Source: Aureimonas sp. AU22 (lineage in GTDB: Bacteria; Pseudomonadota; Alphaproteobacteria; Rhizobiales; Rhizobiaceae). Taken from it: a DNA stretch of 64,000 nt. The position numbers were made by a program, and so were the translations under genes. The stretch covers positions 1 through 64,000 of the forward strand of contig NZ_BBWJ01000039.1 in NCBI RefSeq assembly GCF_001463745.1. Direction: 5' to 3'. This document shows, in pieces, positions 47,378 to 57,393 of the stretch; within the stretch, counting starts at the first letter, position 1; the number at the start of each line of letters is the position of its first letter. The notes beneath the pieces were generated by a model that saw only the letters and a program-made list of their open reading frames with translations, was not told where the DNA came from and made no database searches.

Positions 47378-48407
47378 ACCCGCTCCGAAGCCCGCCGCCG
47401 CGCCGAGCCCCAAGCGCGGACGCCGCATCCTGGTGCGCGTGCTGCTCGTGATCGTCGGCGTGGCGCTGGTCGCGTTGGCGCTCGCCTGGGTGTTAGGACC
47501 CCGCGAACCCGTGCGATTGACGTCGGACTTCGATCCGGCGGCGATCGGCTCCGATCCCGCGCGCTATCTCGCGGGCGAGGAGGCGAACGTCCCGAACCTT
47601 CGGCCCGAGGCGGAAAAGGAGATCGTCTGGGCCTATCCGACCTCGCGAGCCAAGACCCCGCTCGCGATCGTCTACATCCACGGCTTCTCGGCCTCGAAAG
47701 GCGAGACCCGGCCGCTGGCCGATCTCGTGGCGCGAGAACTCGGCGCCAACCTCTTCTACACCCGTCTGTCGGGTCATGGGCGCGACGCCGCGGCGATGAC
47801 GCAGACGAGCGTTGGCGACTGGATCGACGACTACGCCGAGGCGATGGCGATCGGCCGGTCGATCGGCGAGCGCGTCGTCGTCATCGGCACCTCGACGGGC
47901 GGCGCATTGGCGACCGTCGGCGCCAGCCGGCCCGAGCTTTCCGAGGGGCTGGCCGCCCTGGTGGAGATCTCGCCGAACTTCGGACTGCGGAACTGGCGCT
48001 CGTTCCTGTTGACGGTCCCCTTCGCGCGGGACCTCCTGCCTTACCTCGGTCCCGAAACCTACGGTTCGGATGAGCCGGGAACCGGAGCGAACTCCGTCTG
48101 GACCGAGACCTATCCGACGGCGGCACTCCTGCCGATGGCGCGACTTACGGAGATCGCGGACCGACTCGACGTCTCGGCGATCGCGACACCGGCGCTCTTC
48201 GTCTACTCGCCGCGCGACGAGGTCGTGCGCCCCGAGCGGACCGAAGCGATCGCATCGCGGTGGGGCGGGCCGCACGAGACGATCCTCGTGGACGACAGCA
48301 CCGACGCCTCGCAGCACGTGATCGCGGGCGACATCCGCTCGCCTGCGACGACGCAACGTCTGGCCACGCAGATTGCCGACTGGCTCCGCCGGACCCTGCG
48401 GCTCTGA
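47364..48407 (+). CDS. membrane-anchored alpha/beta hydrolase
   Basis: A 347-residue hydrolase. Residues 1-20 are Ala/Pro/Lys-rich, and a single membrane anchor lies at about 22-46 (ILVRVLLVIVGVALVALALAWVLG). The catalytic triad is readable: nucleophile Ser in VIGTSTGGA, Asp in YSPRDEVV, His in ASQHVIAGD; the oxyanion segment is YIHGFSASKGE. Likely a periplasm-facing or membrane-bound esterase/lipase. It overlaps the GNAT gene by 14 bp and is expected to be coupled to it. Confidence 0.88.
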   Translation: MTTTEPAPKPAAAPSPKRGRRILVRVLLVIVGVALVALALAWVLGPREPVRLTSDFDPAAIGSDPARYLAGEEANVPNLRPEAEKEIVWAYPTSRAKTPLAIVYIHGFSASKGETRPLADLVARELGANLFYTRLSGHGRDAAAMTQTSVGDWIDDYAEAMAIGRSIGERVVVIGTSTGGALATVGASRPELSEGLAALVEISPNFGLRNWRSFLLTVPFARDLLPYLGPETYGSDEPGTGANSVWTETYPTAALLPMARLTEIADRLDVSAIATPALFVYSPRDEVVRPERTEAIASRWGGPHETILVDDSTDASQHVIAGDIRSPATTQRLATQIADWLRRTLRL

Positions 48408-48446
48408 ACGAGGCAGGTCCCGGCCGGCCGTGAACCGCCTCCGCCG

Positions 48447-49700
48447 TCAGATCAGGAGATCGGACATGATCTGGTTTTCAGTGATGTCCTGATAGCGGAT
48501 GCCGGCCTCGGCGAAGCGAGCGAGCAGCGCGTCGAAGTTTGCGGCATGACGGGTCTCGATGCCGAGCAGGATCGAGCCGAAATCGCGTGCCGACTTCTTC
48601 AGATACTCGAAGCGCGCAACGTCGTCCTCGGGTCCCAGGAGGTCGAGGAAGTCGCGCAGTGCGCCGGGGCGCTGGGCGAGGCGCAGGATGAAGTACTTCT
48701 TCAGGCCTTCGAAGCGCAGCGCGCGCTCCTTGACGTCCGGCAGGCGCTCGAAGTCGAAATTGCCGCCCGACACCACGAGCACGACCGTCTTCCCGCGCAC
48801 CTCGGGCCCGAGCGCACGCAGGGCGTCGATGGCGAGCGCCCCGGCCGGCTCGACCACGATGCCCTCGACATTGAGCATCTCGATCATCGTCTGACAGATA
48901 CGGCCCTCTGGGCTAAGCAGCACATGCTCGGGCGTGAACCGGCTGAGGATCTCGAAGGGCAGCGCACCGATCTCGGCCACGGCCGCGCCGTCGACGAACC
49001 CGTCGACCTGTTCGAGGCGAACTCGCCGCCCCTCGATCAGGCTGGTGCGCAGGCTCGGCGCGCCGAGCGGTTCCACCAAGCGGATGTCGGGCGAACCCTC
49101 GCCCTCGAACACCTTTGTGAGGCCCGAGGCGAGACCACCGCCGCCGACCGGCAGGATCAGCATCTCGGGATGCTCATGTCCGAGCTGGCTCATGATCTCG
49201 AGCCCGACCGTCGCCTGGCCTTCCACGATGTCGAGATGATCGAACGGCGGTACCATCGCCGCGCCGCTCTCCTCGGCAAAACGACGGGCGGCGGCGTAGC
49301 TCTCGTCGAAGATGTCGCCGACGAGCTCGATCTCGATCGCGTCGCCCCCGAACATGCGCGTCTTGGCGATCTTCTGCTGAGGGGTCGTCACCGGCATGAA
49401 GACCCGCCCCTTGAGGCCGAAATGCTTGCAGGCGAAGGCGAAACCCTGCGCATGATTACCGGCCGAGGCGCAGGTGAAGCTGGCCGCCGTCTCGCCGGCT
49501 TCGATGCGCTTGCGCATGAAATTGAAGGCGCCGCGGATCTTGTAGGAGCGGACCGGCGTCAGGTCCTCGCGCTTGAGGAAGATGCGCGCGCCGTAGCGGT
49601 GGGACAGGTGCTCGTTGAGCTGCAGCGGCGTTTCGGGGAAGAGGTCGCGCAGCGCGGTCAGCGCCGCCTCGACGCCCCTATGGAAATCGGCGTTCGGCAT
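48447..49700 (-). CDS. ilvA: threonine ammonia-lyase (threonine dehydratase)
   Basis: A 417-residue PLP enzyme that deaminates threonine to 2-oxobutanoate for isoleucine. PLP Lys54 is in VRSYKIRGAFNF; SAGNHAQGFA and LPVGGGGLASGL are cofactor loops. The last ~90 residues are a single ACT-like regulatory domain (KKYFILRLAQRPGALRDFLDLL), which fits the shorter bacterial IlvA. The reactive enamine it releases is a known RidA substrate. ATG 49700 is preferred over the upstream frame opening at 49799. Confidence 0.93.
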   Translation of the reverse strand: MPNADFHRGVEAALTALRDLFPETPLQLNEHLSHRYGARIFLKREDLTPVRSYKIRGAFNFMRKRIEAGETAASFTCASAGNHAQGFAFACKHFGLKGRVFMPVTTPQQKIAKTRMFGGDAIEIELVGDIFDESYAAARRFAEESGAAMVPPFDHLDIVEGQATVGLEIMSQLGHEHPEMLILPVGGGGLASGLTKVFEGEGSPDIRLVEPLGAPSLRTSLIEGRRVRLEQVDGFVDGAAVAEIGALPFEILSRFTPEHVLLSPEGRICQTMIEMLNVEGIVVEPAGALAIDALRALGPEVRGKTVVLVVSGGNFDFERLPDVKERALRFEGLKKYFILRLAQRPGALRDFLDLLGPEDDVARFEYLKKSARDFGSILLGIETRHAANFDALLARFAEAGIRYQDITENQIMSDLLI

Positions 49701-50070
49701 GGGAAATCTTCTATCTCGGAACGGCGCTCGGGCCTGATCGGCGCGCCTGGAACTCATACGGGGCCAAGGCCCTGTCGGACGCGATGGGACGACGCGCATC
49801 GAAAGCGCCTGTCGTCTCCGCCGGACGTGCTTTCCGTGACCGTGCTTATCGGGCGGCGGTCAGCGTGAAAGGACGCCGGCGCCGATAATCGAGGAATGGA
49901 CTCCGCCGATCGAAGCAACAAAGGACATCGCGCGCTCCCTTCCCGGTGGTTTCCGCGACCCGCTCCATGCGGCAACGAAGCGGACTTGTAAAGCCGCACT
50001 TGTCCCCTTCCGCCAGTGGCATGCTCGGACTAGAAGCGGACGGTGCTCGGCAGGCGACGCCGGACACGAG
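49701..50070. other. 370-bp gap without a recognisable gene
   Basis: Between the divergently oriented ilvA and tRNA-Leu. The open frames here run into the tRNA on the minus strand and look like shadows. It should hold the ilvA promoter/leader and the tRNA promoter; no clear attenuator, palindrome or conserved box was found. Confidence 0.5.
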
Positions 50071-50155
50071 GCAGGCGTGGCGAAATGGTATACGCGACGG
50101 ACTTAAAATCCGTTGTCCCAGTGGCATGCGGGTTCGAGTCCCGCCGCCTGCACCA
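50071..50155 (+). tRNA. tRNA-Leu (anticodon TAA)
   Basis: A class II tRNA of 85 nt with a long variable arm. Acceptor GCAGGCG/CGCCTGC, anticodon loop CTTAAAA (TAA), T-loop GGGTTCGAGTCCC, discriminator A at 50152, encoded CCA at 50153-50155. Confidence 0.97.
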
Positions 50156-50412
50156 ATGGTTCTTTTGTTCCAATTGGAAAATCTTCGGACCACACGTTCG
50201 CTGTTGCGTCAGGTACTCCCAACCCAAAACTCAGACCAAACGCCGGGTGCTATTGGTTAGCCGGCAGTGCGACTTCCCTGCGATCCTTCGTCGTGCGGCA
50301 GATGCGTAAGTGTCGCAAGCAATGACCGATCTTTAATTTGTTTTTGCACCGACCGCGTGCTCTTCTCATCACGTGGATGGAACATCGGAGGCGGTTCGAG
50401 GAGGATCGGTCA

Positions 50413-50601
50413 TTGGTCGAGATCAAACGCATCCCCTTGTCGTCGTCCATCGTTGCCGATCCCTGGTTGGATCTGCAGGATGAACAGGCGTCGGACATGC
50501 TGCAGCATCTGCAAAGCGACAATCTCGCCCTGCGATGCCTGCGCGATGCTCTTTCCGCCGATATCGAACCTACCCCGTTTTCCGAACCGAGGCGTTCCTG
50601 A
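50413..50601 (+). CDS. small hypothetical protein (62 aa)
   Basis: A TTG at 50413 stands 8 nt behind GAGGAGG, giving a 62-residue product with a coherent helical core (LDLQDEQASDMLQHLQSDN then LALRCLRDALS). An ATG at 50380 or 50338 in the same frame is an alternative without a good site. No family recognised; Leu/Asp/Gln-rich helices suggest a small soluble protein. It converges on wrbA. Confidence 0.4.
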   Translation: MVEIKRIPLSSSIVADPWLDLQDEQASDMLQHLQSDNLALRCLRDALSADIEPTPFSEPRRS

Positions 50602-50621
50602 ACGACGCGGGACGCGAAAGC

Positions 50622-50651
50622 GCCCGGCCGTTCGCGACGAACGGGCCGGGC
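50622..50651 (-). terminator. intrinsic terminator after wrbA
   Basis: A long hairpin (50622-50634 with 50638-50651, one bulged G) with loop CGA; read leftward it ends in GCTTTCG. It lies just behind the wrbA stop. Confidence 0.7.
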
Positions 50652-50659
50652 CCAGACGA

Positions 50660-51259
50660 TCAGGCGACGAGCTTAGTTGCGATCTCAGCGATGTGACGGC
50701 CCTGGAAGCGGGCGCCATCCAACTCGATCGGGCTCGGTTGACGTGAGCCGTCGCCGTTGGCGATCGTGGTGGCGCCGTACGGCGAACCGCCGACGATCTG
50801 GTCCGAGGCCATCTGCCCCTGGAACGAATACGGCAGACCGACGATCACCAGACCATGGTGCAGCAGCGTCTTGTGGACCGAGAGGATGGTCGCCTCGTTG
50901 CCGCCATGCTGGGTGGCGGACGACGAGAACGCACCGCCGACCTTGCCGATCAGCTTGCCCTGCGCCCAGAGACCACCGGTCCGATCCCAGAAGGATGCCA
51001 TCTGCGAAGCCATGTTGCCGTACCGTGTCGGCACGCCGACGATGATCGCGTCGTACTGCGCGAGTTCGTCGGGCTGCGCCTCGGGAAAGTCGTGGTTGGC
51101 CTTGAAGCCAGCGGCCTTCACCACTTCGGCTGGCGCGGTCTCCGGCACGCGCTTGATGTCCACCTCGGCGCCCCCCTCGCGCGCGCCCTCTGCCACGGCC
51201 TTCGCCATGGTCTCGATGTGGCCGTAGCTCGAATAGTAGAGAACCAGTACCTTCGCCAT
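50660..51259 (-). CDS. wrbA: NAD(P)H:quinone oxidoreductase, WrbA family
   Basis: A 199-residue flavodoxin-like quinone reductase. The FMN loop is [18 protein letters not shown], and [32 protein letters not shown] plus [17 protein letters not shown] (shown in part) are WrbA signatures. It makes two-electron reductions of quinones, limiting redox cycling. ATG 51259 follows GAGGATACG; upstream in-frame residues to 51319 are not family-like. Confidence 0.95.
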   Translation of the reverse strand: MAKVLVLYYSSYGHIETMAKAVAEGAREGGAEVDIKRVPETAPAEVVKAAGFKANHDFPEAQPDELAQYDAIIVGVPTRYGNMASQMASFWDRTGGLWAQGKLIGKVGGAFSSSATQHGGNEATILSVHKTLLHHGLVIVGLPYSFQGQMASDQIVGGSPYGATTIANGDGSRQPSPIELDGARFQGRHIAEIATKLVA

Positions 51260-51450
51260 CGTATCCTCGTGTGCTGCCGGAGACATCCGAGCGGCGTCCG
51301 GGCTCGCCGTGCGCTGCACTTAGAGCGCCCGGATCACAGGAATACGAGGGGTGCGCGACGTGACGCACCGTTTACCGATCCGGTGAAGTGCACACCCCCT
51401 TCCCTTGGCGGTGGTCCGCCCCAAACCTTCTCCATTGGCGGAGGGGTTCC

Positions 51451-52212
51451 ATGACGGACGCGGCGAAGGTTCATACGGCGGCGATGCTGGCGATCGGAGA
51501 CGAACTCCTGTCCGGACGCACCAAGGATCGCAACATCGCGCACCTCGCACAGGTCCTCACGCTCGCAGGCCTCGATCTTCGCGAGGTGCGCATCGTTCCC
51601 GACGTCGAGGACGAGATCGTCTCGGCGCTCGACGCGCTTCGCAAGCGCTACGATTTCGTCTTCACATCCGGCGGCATCGGACCGACCCACGACGACATCA
51701 CCGCCGATGCGATCGGCAAGGCGTTCGGGCTGCCGGTCGAGCCGCATCCGGAGGCCGAACGGCTGCTCGCCAGCTATTACGAAGGCCGCTCGCTGCCCTT
51801 CACCGAGGCCCGCCAGCGGATGACCCGCATGCCGCGCGGCTCCACGCTGATCGACAACCCCGTATCGGTCGCCCCTGGTTTTCGCATCGGCAATGTCTTC
51901 GTGATGGCCGGCGTACCGGGCATCTTCACCGCGATGCTCGACAACGTCCTGCCGACCCTGCCCACGGGACCCGTGATGACGAGCCTTGCCATTGCGTGCC
52001 CCGTCGGCGAAGGCGACATCGGCGGGCCGCTCGGACAGATCCAGAAACGGCATCCCGAGACCGCGATCGGGTCCTACCCGAAGTTCGACGGGCATCGCTA
52101 CACGACCGAACTCGTGGTGCGCTCGCGCAGCGAGGCGGCCCGGGATGCGGCGGCCACGGACATCCGCGCGATGATCGAGGAGTCGACGACGGCGGGCGCT
52201 AGGCCTGCCTGA
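51451..52212 (+). CDS. competence/damage-inducible CinA-like, molybdopterin-binding domain protein
   Basis: A 253-residue protein with the MoCF/CinA N-terminal domain: MLAIGDELLSGRTKDRNIAHLAQVL, FTSGGIGPTHDDITADAIGKAFG (in part) and VMAGVPGIFTAMLDNVLP. It lacks the C-terminal nicotinamide-nucleotide amidase (PncC) domain of full CinA. The family includes pyrophosphatases acting on ADP-ribose or NMN-related compounds. ATG 51451 follows GGCGGAGGGG. It is 66 bp ahead of gpt and may share its transcript. Confidence 0.88.
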   Translation: MTDAAKVHTAAMLAIGDELLSGRTKDRNIAHLAQVLTLAGLDLREVRIVPDVEDEIVSALDALRKRYDFVFTSGGIGPTHDDITADAIGKAFGLPVEPHPEAERLLASYYEGRSLPFTEARQRMTRMPRGSTLIDNPVSVAPGFRIGNVFVMAGVPGIFTAMLDNVLPTLPTGPVMTSLAIACPVGEGDIGGPLGQIQKRHPETAIGSYPKFDGHRYTTELVVRSRSEAARDAAATDIRAMIEESTTAGARPA

Positions 52213-52278
52213 CCATCCGGCTTGCCGCCCCGGCCCCGAAGCGATAACGGAAACGTCCCGCCGACGGAGTCGCCCGCC

Positions 52279-52776
52279 ATGTCCACGCCCGAGAAGTCCT
52301 TTCCCGTTTCCTGGGAGCAGTTCCATCGCGACGCCCGCGCGCTCGCCTGGCGTCTGGCCGGACAAAGAGCGGAGTGGAAGGCGATCGTCTGCATCACGCG
52401 CGGCGGGCTGGTGCCGGCGGCGATCATCGCGCGAGAACTCGGCACGCGGCTGATCGAGACGGTGTGCATCGCCTCCTACCACGAGTACGACACGCAAGGG
52501 GAACTGCGCGTGCTCAAGGACATCGCGCCGGCCCTGCGCGAGGACGACGGCGACGGCATCCTGATCGTCGACGACCTGACCGACACCGGCAAGACGGCGG
52601 CCCTCGTGCGTGCCATGCTGCCGAAGGCGCATTTCGCCACGGTCTACGCCAAGCCCAAGGGACGGCCGCTGGTCGACACCTTCATCACCGAGGTCAGCCA
52701 GGACACCTGGATCTTCTTCCCCTGGGATCTCGGCCTCTCCTTCCAGGCGCCGATCGCCAAGGGCTCGGCGGGCTGA
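52279..52776 (+). CDS. gpt: xanthine-guanine phosphoribosyltransferase
   Basis: A 165-residue purine salvage enzyme. The PRPP motif is [38 protein letters not shown] and the C-terminal [10 protein letters not shown] that holds the purine are XGPRT-specific. It converts xanthine and guanine (and hypoxanthine weakly) to nucleotides. ATG 52279 gives the standard Gpt length. No clear terminator follows before the nrdJ promoter region. Confidence 0.95.
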   Translation: MSTPEKSFPVSWEQFHRDARALAWRLAGQRAEWKAIVCITRGGLVPAAIIARELGTRLIETVCIASYHEYDTQGELRVLKDIAPALREDDGDGILIVDDLTDTGKTAALVRAMLPKAHFATVYAKPKGRPLVDTFITEVSQDTWIFFPWDLGLSFQAPIAKGSAG

Positions 52777-52903
52777 GCCCGTCCGGGGCCGCAGGCTGAG
52801 CGTCCGAACCGCTCGCCTGCTTTATCCCCAGCTTCCACACTCGTCCCGTAGCCTTTTTCGCGCCTGCTGGTGCCGTCATCCACGCGCCATTAACGTCGCC
52901 CGT

Positions 52904-52971
52904 GGAACCGGTTCCCTCCGGCCTGCGCACCATCCTGTGGATAAGCGTTTCGCTCGGGAACCGATGGTTCC
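52904..52971. repeat. two GGAACC/GGTTCC inverted repeats
   Basis: The perfect 12-bp palindrome GGAACCGGTTCC (52904-52915) is followed 41 bp later by GGAACC-GAT-GGTTCC (52957-52971). The shared half-site GGAACC suggests a pair of operators for one regulator around the DnaA-type box at 52936-52944. Confidence 0.5.
52936..52944 (-). promoter_or_regulatory. perfect DnaA-type box upstream of nrdJ
   Basis: TGTGGATAA on the plus strand is TTATCCACA on the minus strand, an exact match to the consensus DnaA box. Single-mismatch copies lie at 52822-52830 (TTATCCCCA) and 53037-53045 (TGTGGATAT). DnaA is known to tune ribonucleotide reductase genes in other bacteria. Confidence 0.55.
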
Positions 52972-53080
52972 ATCGAGTTTTGAATCGCGAGACACGGATC
53001 GTCGGACTTCGTTCCAATTTTAACCATCCGACGAGATGTGGATATCCTACCCCTAGAATTGGTAGTCGCTCGAAAGCGAC

Positions 53081-53096
53081 ACACCATATATGGTAG
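53081..53096. promoter_or_regulatory. NrdR-type box upstream of nrdJ
   Basis: ACACCATATATGGTAG matches the 16-bp NrdR consensus ACACWATATATWGTGT at 12 of 16 positions and has a perfect 10-bp inner palindrome CCATATATGG (53084-53093). It lies 113-128 bp upstream of the nrdJ start. NrdR boxes normally occur in pairs; a convincing partner was not found. Confidence 0.6.
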
Positions 53097-53208
53097 GGTC
53101 AACAAATAGAGAATCATCTGCCACGGGCATGTCCGGGTCCGGCATCGACACGTCAGTCGATGAACGGCCTCGCGCGTCCATTCGTGGCGACAGGCACCGG
53201 AGAAGACC

Positions 53209-56200
53209 ATGGGCATGAAGATCGATCGCCGGTACACGCGTGCGGACCAAGGCGCCTACGACGCCGTCGAGTTCCGGAAGGCCACGAGCGAAATCCGCAA
53301 CCCGGACGGCTCGGTCGTGTTCCGGCTGGCGGACATCGACGTCCCCGCGCAGTTCAGCCAGGTCGCCAGCGATATCCTGGCCCAAAAGTATTTCCGCAAG
53401 GCGGGTGTGCCGAAGGCCCTTCGCAAGGTGGAGGAGAACGACGTTCCCTCCTGGCTCTGGCGCTCGGTCGCCGACGAAGAGGCTCTTGCCCATCTGCCCG
53501 AGGCCGAGCGCACCGGCTCCGAGATGGACGCCCGGCAAGTCTTCGACCGCCTCTCGGGCACCTGGACCTATTGGGGCTGGAAGGGCGGCTACTTCAACTC
53601 CGAGGAGGACGCGGGCGCCTTCCGCGACGAGCTGGCCTACATGCTCGCGACCCAGAAGGTCGCGCCAAACTCGCCGCAATGGTTCAACACCGGGCTTCAC
53701 TGGGCCTACGGCATCGACGGCCCCGGCCAGGGCCACTTCTATGTCGACTACCGGACGGGTGAGCTGACGCGCTCGGCCTCGTCCTACGAGCATCCGCAGC
53801 CGCACGCCTGCTTCATCCAGTCCGTGGCCGACGACCTCGTCAACGAGGGCGGCATCATGGACCTGTGGGTGCGCGAGGCGCGCCTCTTCAAGTACGGCTC
53901 GGGCACCGGCTCCAACTTCTCGGCGCTTCGCGGCGAAGGCGAGAAGCTCGCCGGCGGCGGCAAGTCGTCCGGCCTCATGAGCTTCCTCAAGATCGGCGAC
54001 CGCGCGGCGGGCGCGATCAAGTCGGGCGGCACGACGCGTCGCGCCGCCAAGATGGTCGTGGTCGATATCGACCACCCCGACATCGAGAACTACGTGATGT
54101 GGAAGGTGCGCGAGGAGGAGAAGGTCGCCGCCCTCGTCACCGGTTCCAAGACCGTCTCCAAGCACCTGAAGAGCATCCTGTCGGCCTGCGTCAACTGCGA
54201 GGGCGGCACGGGCGACGAATGCTTCGACCCGAACGTCAACCCGGCTCTCAAGCGCGCGGTGAAGGACGCCAAGCGCGCCCAAGTGCCGGAGAACTACGTC
54301 AAGCGCGTCATCCAGTTCGCTCGCCAGGGCTACACGGACATCGACTTCCCCGTCTACAACACGGACTGGGATAGCGAGGCCTACCTCACCGTCGCCGGCC
54401 AGAACTCGAACAACTCGGTGCGTGTTTCGGACGAGTTCCTTCAGGCGGTGGAGCAGGACGGCGAGCACAAGCTGATCGGCCGCACCACCGGCAAGGTCAC
54501 GAAGACCCTCAAGGCGCGCGAGTTGTGGGACCAGATCGGTTACGCCGCCTGGGCCTCGGCCGATCCCGGCATCCAGTTCCACACCACGATCAATGACTGG
54601 CACACCTGTGCGGCGGCCGGCGCGATCAACGCGTCGAACCCCTGCTCGGAATACATGTTCCTGGACGACACGGCCTGCAACCTGGCCTCCATGAACCTCC
54701 TGCAGTTCCGCGAGCCAAACGGTCGCTTCGACGTCGACGCCTACGAGCACGCCACCCGTCTCTGGACGGTCGTGCTCGAGATCTCGGTGCTGATGGCGCA
54801 GTTTCCCTCAAAGGAGATCGCGCAGCGCTCCTACGACTACCGCACGCTCGGCCTCGGCTTCGCCAATATCGGCGGCCTGCTGATGACCGCCGGCATCCCC
54901 TACTCCTCGGCCGAAGGCCGGGCGATCTGCGGCGCGCTGTCGGCGATCATGACCGGCGTCTCCTACGCCACCTCGGCCGAGATGGCGCGTGAGCTTGGCC
55001 CCTTCCCGGACTACGAGCGCAACGCCGCCGGCATGCTGCGAGTCATCCGCAACCATGCGCGCGCCGCTCAAGGGCTCGCCAACGGCTACGAGGGTCTCGC
55101 GGTCGATCCGGTGCCGCTCGACCATGCCTCGATCAAGGACAAGCGCCTCTCGGCCCGCGCCAAGCAAGCCTGGGTCCTGGCGCAGGAGCTCGGCGAGAAG
55201 CACGGCTATCGCAACGCGCAGGTCTCGGTGATCGCGCCGACTGGCACGATCGGTCTCGTGATGGACTGCGACACGACGGGCATCGAGCCGGACTTCGCGC
55301 TGGTGAAGTTCAAGAAGCTGGCCGGCGGCGGCTACTTCAAGATCATCAACCGCGCCGTGCCGGAGGCTTTGCGCACGCTCGGCTACTCCGAAGCGCAGAT
55401 CGCCGAGATCGAGGCCTATGCCGTCGGCCACGGCAACCTGAACCAGGCGCCCGCCATCAACCCCGGCTCGCTGCGGGCCAAGGGCTTTGGCGACGAGCAG
55501 ATCGCGGCGCTGAACGAGGGCCTGAAGAGCGCCTTCGACATCAAGTTCGCCGTCAACAAGTGGACGCTCGGCGAAGCCTTCTGCAAGGACGTGCTCGGCT
55601 TCACCGACGAACAGCTCAACGACTTCTCGTTCGAGTTCCTGCCCGCCCTCGGCTTCAGCCGCAAGGACATCGAAGCCGCCAACATCCACGTCTGCGGCGC
55701 GATGACCCTCGAAGGCGCGCCGTTCCTGAAGGCCGAGCATCTGCCGGTGTTCGACTGCGCCTCGCCGTGCGGACGGATCGGCAAGCGCTCGCTCTCGGTG
55801 GAATCGCACATCCGCATGATGGCGGCTTCGCAGCCCTTCATCTCGGGCGCGATCTCCAAGACCATCAACATGCCGAACGACGCGACGGTGGAGGACTGCA
55901 ACAGCGCCTACATGCTGTCGTGGAAGCTCGCGCTGAAGGCGAACGCCCTCTACCGCGACGGCTCCAAGCTTTCTCAGCCGCTCAACGCCTCGCTGATCGC
56001 GGACGAGGACGACGAGGACGACCTGATCGAGGAGACCGCTGCCGCGATCGCCGCCGCTCCGGCCGCCGTCCAGGCGACGGAGATCGCCGAGCGGATCGTC
56101 GAGCGCGTCATCGAGAAGGTGATCCGCGAACGCGAGAAGCTGCCGAACCGCCGCAAGGGCTACACCCAGAAGGCCATCGTCGGCGGTCACAAGGTCTATC

Positions 56201-57036
56201 TGCGCACCGGCGAGTTCGACGACGGGCGCCTCGGCGAGATCTTCATCGACATGCACAAGGAGGGCGCAGCCTTCCGTGCGATGATGAACAACTTCGCCAT
56301 CGCCATCTCGCTCGGCCTTCAGTTCGGCGTGCCGCTCGACGAATACGTGGAGGCCTTCACCTTCACGCGCTTCGAGCCGGCCGGCATGGTCCAGGGCAAC
56401 GAGGCGATCAAGAACGCAACGTCGATCCTCGACTACGTGTTCCGGGAACTCGCGGTGTCCTATCTCGGCCGCCACGACCTCGCCCACGTGCAGCCCGAGG
56501 ACTTCGGCGCCTCGACGATCGGCCGCGGCGTGGAAGGCGACAAACCGGCGCCCCTGCCGATCTCCAGCGGCATGGTGCGCGGCCAGACGGCGAAGTTCCG
56601 CCTCGTCTCGTCCGACGCGCAAGGGTCTGCGGCTCCCGCAGGTCAGGCGAAGCCGGCCGGCGTGTCGGCGGTCGGCCGCCCCGTGACCGTTGCCGCAGCG
56701 ACGGCTGCGGCACGGGTGCCCGCCACCCTCGGCGGCAGCCAAGCGACGGCGTTCAAGCGCGACTACGAGACGACCCCGCTCGACGAACCAGCCCCCACCG
56801 CCGACGCATCGCCGGCCCAGGGCCTGTTCGACAGCCCCCTCGCCTACGCCGCCTCGCCGCGCGACGTGTCCCGCGTCGAAGCGCCCGCGAAGGCGACGAG
56901 CGCGGAACGCCGGGCCCAGGCCCTGATGAAAGGCTACACCGGCGATTCCTGCTCCGAGTGCTCGAACTTCACGATGGTCCGAAACGGCACCTGCCTGAAG
57001 TGCGACACCTGCGGTTCGACCAGCGGCTGCTCGTAA
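53209..57036 (+). CDS. nrdJ: vitamin B12-dependent ribonucleotide reductase (class II)
   Basis: A 1275-residue adenosylcobalamin-dependent reductase that makes deoxyribonucleotides without oxygen need. Early motifs [15 protein letters not shown] and [21 protein letters not shown], the active-site [18 protein letters not shown] (near residue 478) and [20 protein letters not shown] are class II signatures. A long acidic/alanine-rich linker (about 925-985) precedes a C-terminal domain that ends in a Cys-rich module ([13 protein letters not shown] then [13 protein letters not shown]), likely redox or zinc binding. A variable Ala/Pro-rich stretch lies at about 1140-1240. ATG 53209 follows GGAGAAGACC; ATG 53215 is also in frame. 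Confidence 0.97.
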   Translation: MGMKIDRRYTRADQGAYDAVEFRKATSEIRNPDGSVVFRLADIDVPAQFSQVASDILAQKYFRKAGVPKALRKVEENDVPSWLWRSVADEEALAHLPEAERTGSEMDARQVFDRLSGTWTYWGWKGGYFNSEEDAGAFRDELAYMLATQKVAPNSPQWFNTGLHWAYGIDGPGQGHFYVDYRTGELTRSASSYEHPQPHACFIQSVADDLVNEGGIMDLWVREARLFKYGSGTGSNFSALRGEGEKLAGGGKSSGLMSFLKIGDRAAGAIKSGGTTRRAAKMVVVDIDHPDIENYVMWKVREEEKVAALVTGSKTVSKHLKSILSACVNCEGGTGDECFDPNVNPALKRAVKDAKRAQVPENYVKRVIQFARQGYTDIDFPVYNTDWDSEAYLTVAGQNSNNSVRVSDEFLQAVEQDGEHKLIGRTTGKVTKTLKARELWDQIGYAAWASADPGIQFHTTINDWHTCAAAGAINASNPCSEYMFLDDTACNLASMNLLQFREPNGRFDVDAYEHATRLWTVVLEISVLMAQFPSKEIAQRSYDYRTLGLGFANIGGLLMTAGIPYSSAEGRAICGALSAIMTGVSYATSAEMARELGPFPDYERNAAGMLRVIRNHARAAQGLANGYEGLAVDPVPLDHASIKDKRLSARAKQAWVLAQELGEKHGYRNAQVSVIAPTGTIGLVMDCDTTGIEPDFALVKFKKLAGGGYFKIINRAVPEALRTLGYSEAQIAEIEAYAVGHGNLNQAPAINPGSLRAKGFGDEQIAALNEGLKSAFDIKFAVNKWTLGEAFCKDVLGFTDEQLNDFSFEFLPALGFSRKDIEAANIHVCGAMTLEGAPFLKAEHLPVFDCASPCGRIGKRSLSVESHIRMMAASQPFISGAISKTINMPNDATVEDCNSAYMLSWKLALKANALYRDGSKLSQPLNASLIADEDDEDDLIEETAAAIAAAPAAVQATEIAERIVERVIEKVIREREKLPNRRKGYTQKAIVGGHKVYLRTGEFDDGRLGEIFIDMHKEGAAFRAMMNNFAIAISLGLQFGVPLDEYVEAFTFTRFEPAGMVQGNEAIKNATSILDYVFRELAVSYLGRHDLAHVQPEDFGASTIGRGVEGDKPAPLPISSGMVRGQTAKFRLVSSDAQGSAAPAGQAKPAGVSAVGRPVTVAAATAAARVPATLGGSQATAFKRDYETTPLDEPAPTADASPAQGLFDSPLAYAASPRDVSRVEAPAKATSAERRAQALMKGYTGDSCSECSNFTMVRNGTCLKCDTCGSTSGCS

Positions 57037-57208
57037 GCTTGGGTGGCAGGTGGTGACACTATGACGGGCAGTTTGGTTTGCCTCAGGGCTCTCTAGAACA
57101 CCCATCGTGGCACGTTAGCCCTGCCGCAGTTCTCCGGAGTCCGTAACTCAGGGCTTCTGATCTCGGTCGAGCAGAGCAAGCCTCAGGGCAGAAAAGACGA
57201 AAGCAAAT

Positions 57209-57242
57209 GGCCCAGGCGCGCTACGATCCGCCTGGGCCTTTC
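57209..57242 (+). terminator. intrinsic terminator downstream of nrdJ
   Basis: GGCCCAGGCG (57209-57218) pairs with CGCCTGGGCC (57229-57238), 10-nt loop, followed by TTTCG. It lies 170 nt behind the nrdJ stop and separates it from the Argonaute operon. Confidence 0.75.
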
Positions 57243-57350
57243 GATTCCGGGACCGCTTCACCGCATGGGGGTAGAGCCCATGACGCTGCACCGAGGGCAA
57301 GCTGAAGCTCGGCAAGACGCCTTAACCTGACCGCTGAATTATTTGTCAGA

Positions 57351-57393
57351 CAGCCCCGACACCGACACGCGAGGCGTTTCACGGTCGGGGCTG
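57351..57393. repeat. 10-bp inverted repeat with 23-nt spacer before the Argonaute operon
   Basis: CAGCCCCGAC (57351-57360) and GTCGGGGCTG (57384-57393) are perfect complements and extend imperfectly outward (GTCAGA/CCTGTC). No U-run follows. It could be a leader structure, an operator or an island-end remnant. Confidence 0.4.

Larger units (their letters stand above)
52777..53208. other. 432-bp regulatory region upstream of nrdJ
   Basis: No gene is supported here. The region is AT-richer than its flanks and holds three DnaA-type 9-mers (52822-52830, 52936-52944, 53037-53045), two GGAACC/GGTTCC inverted repeats (52904-52915 and 52957-52971) and an NrdR-type box (53081-53096). A cobalamin riboswitch, which would fit a B12 enzyme, was looked for and not seen. 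Confidence 0.6.

Noticed and set aside
50156-50412. Integration site next to tRNA-Leu
   Set aside because: No integrase, no repeated tRNA 3' end and no foreign-looking genes nearby.
53036-53051. Second NrdR box around GGATATCC
   Set aside because: Only the inner palindrome fits; outer positions disagree with the consensus and the 45-bp centre spacing does not match typical pairs.
52777-53208. Cobalamin riboswitch upstream of nrdJ
   Set aside because: Expected for some B12-linked genes, but no B12-box-like core or matching stems were found.
54808-57105. 765-codon minus-strand frame opposite nrdJ
   Set aside because: Shadow with long Arg/Val/Asp runs and no recognisable domain.
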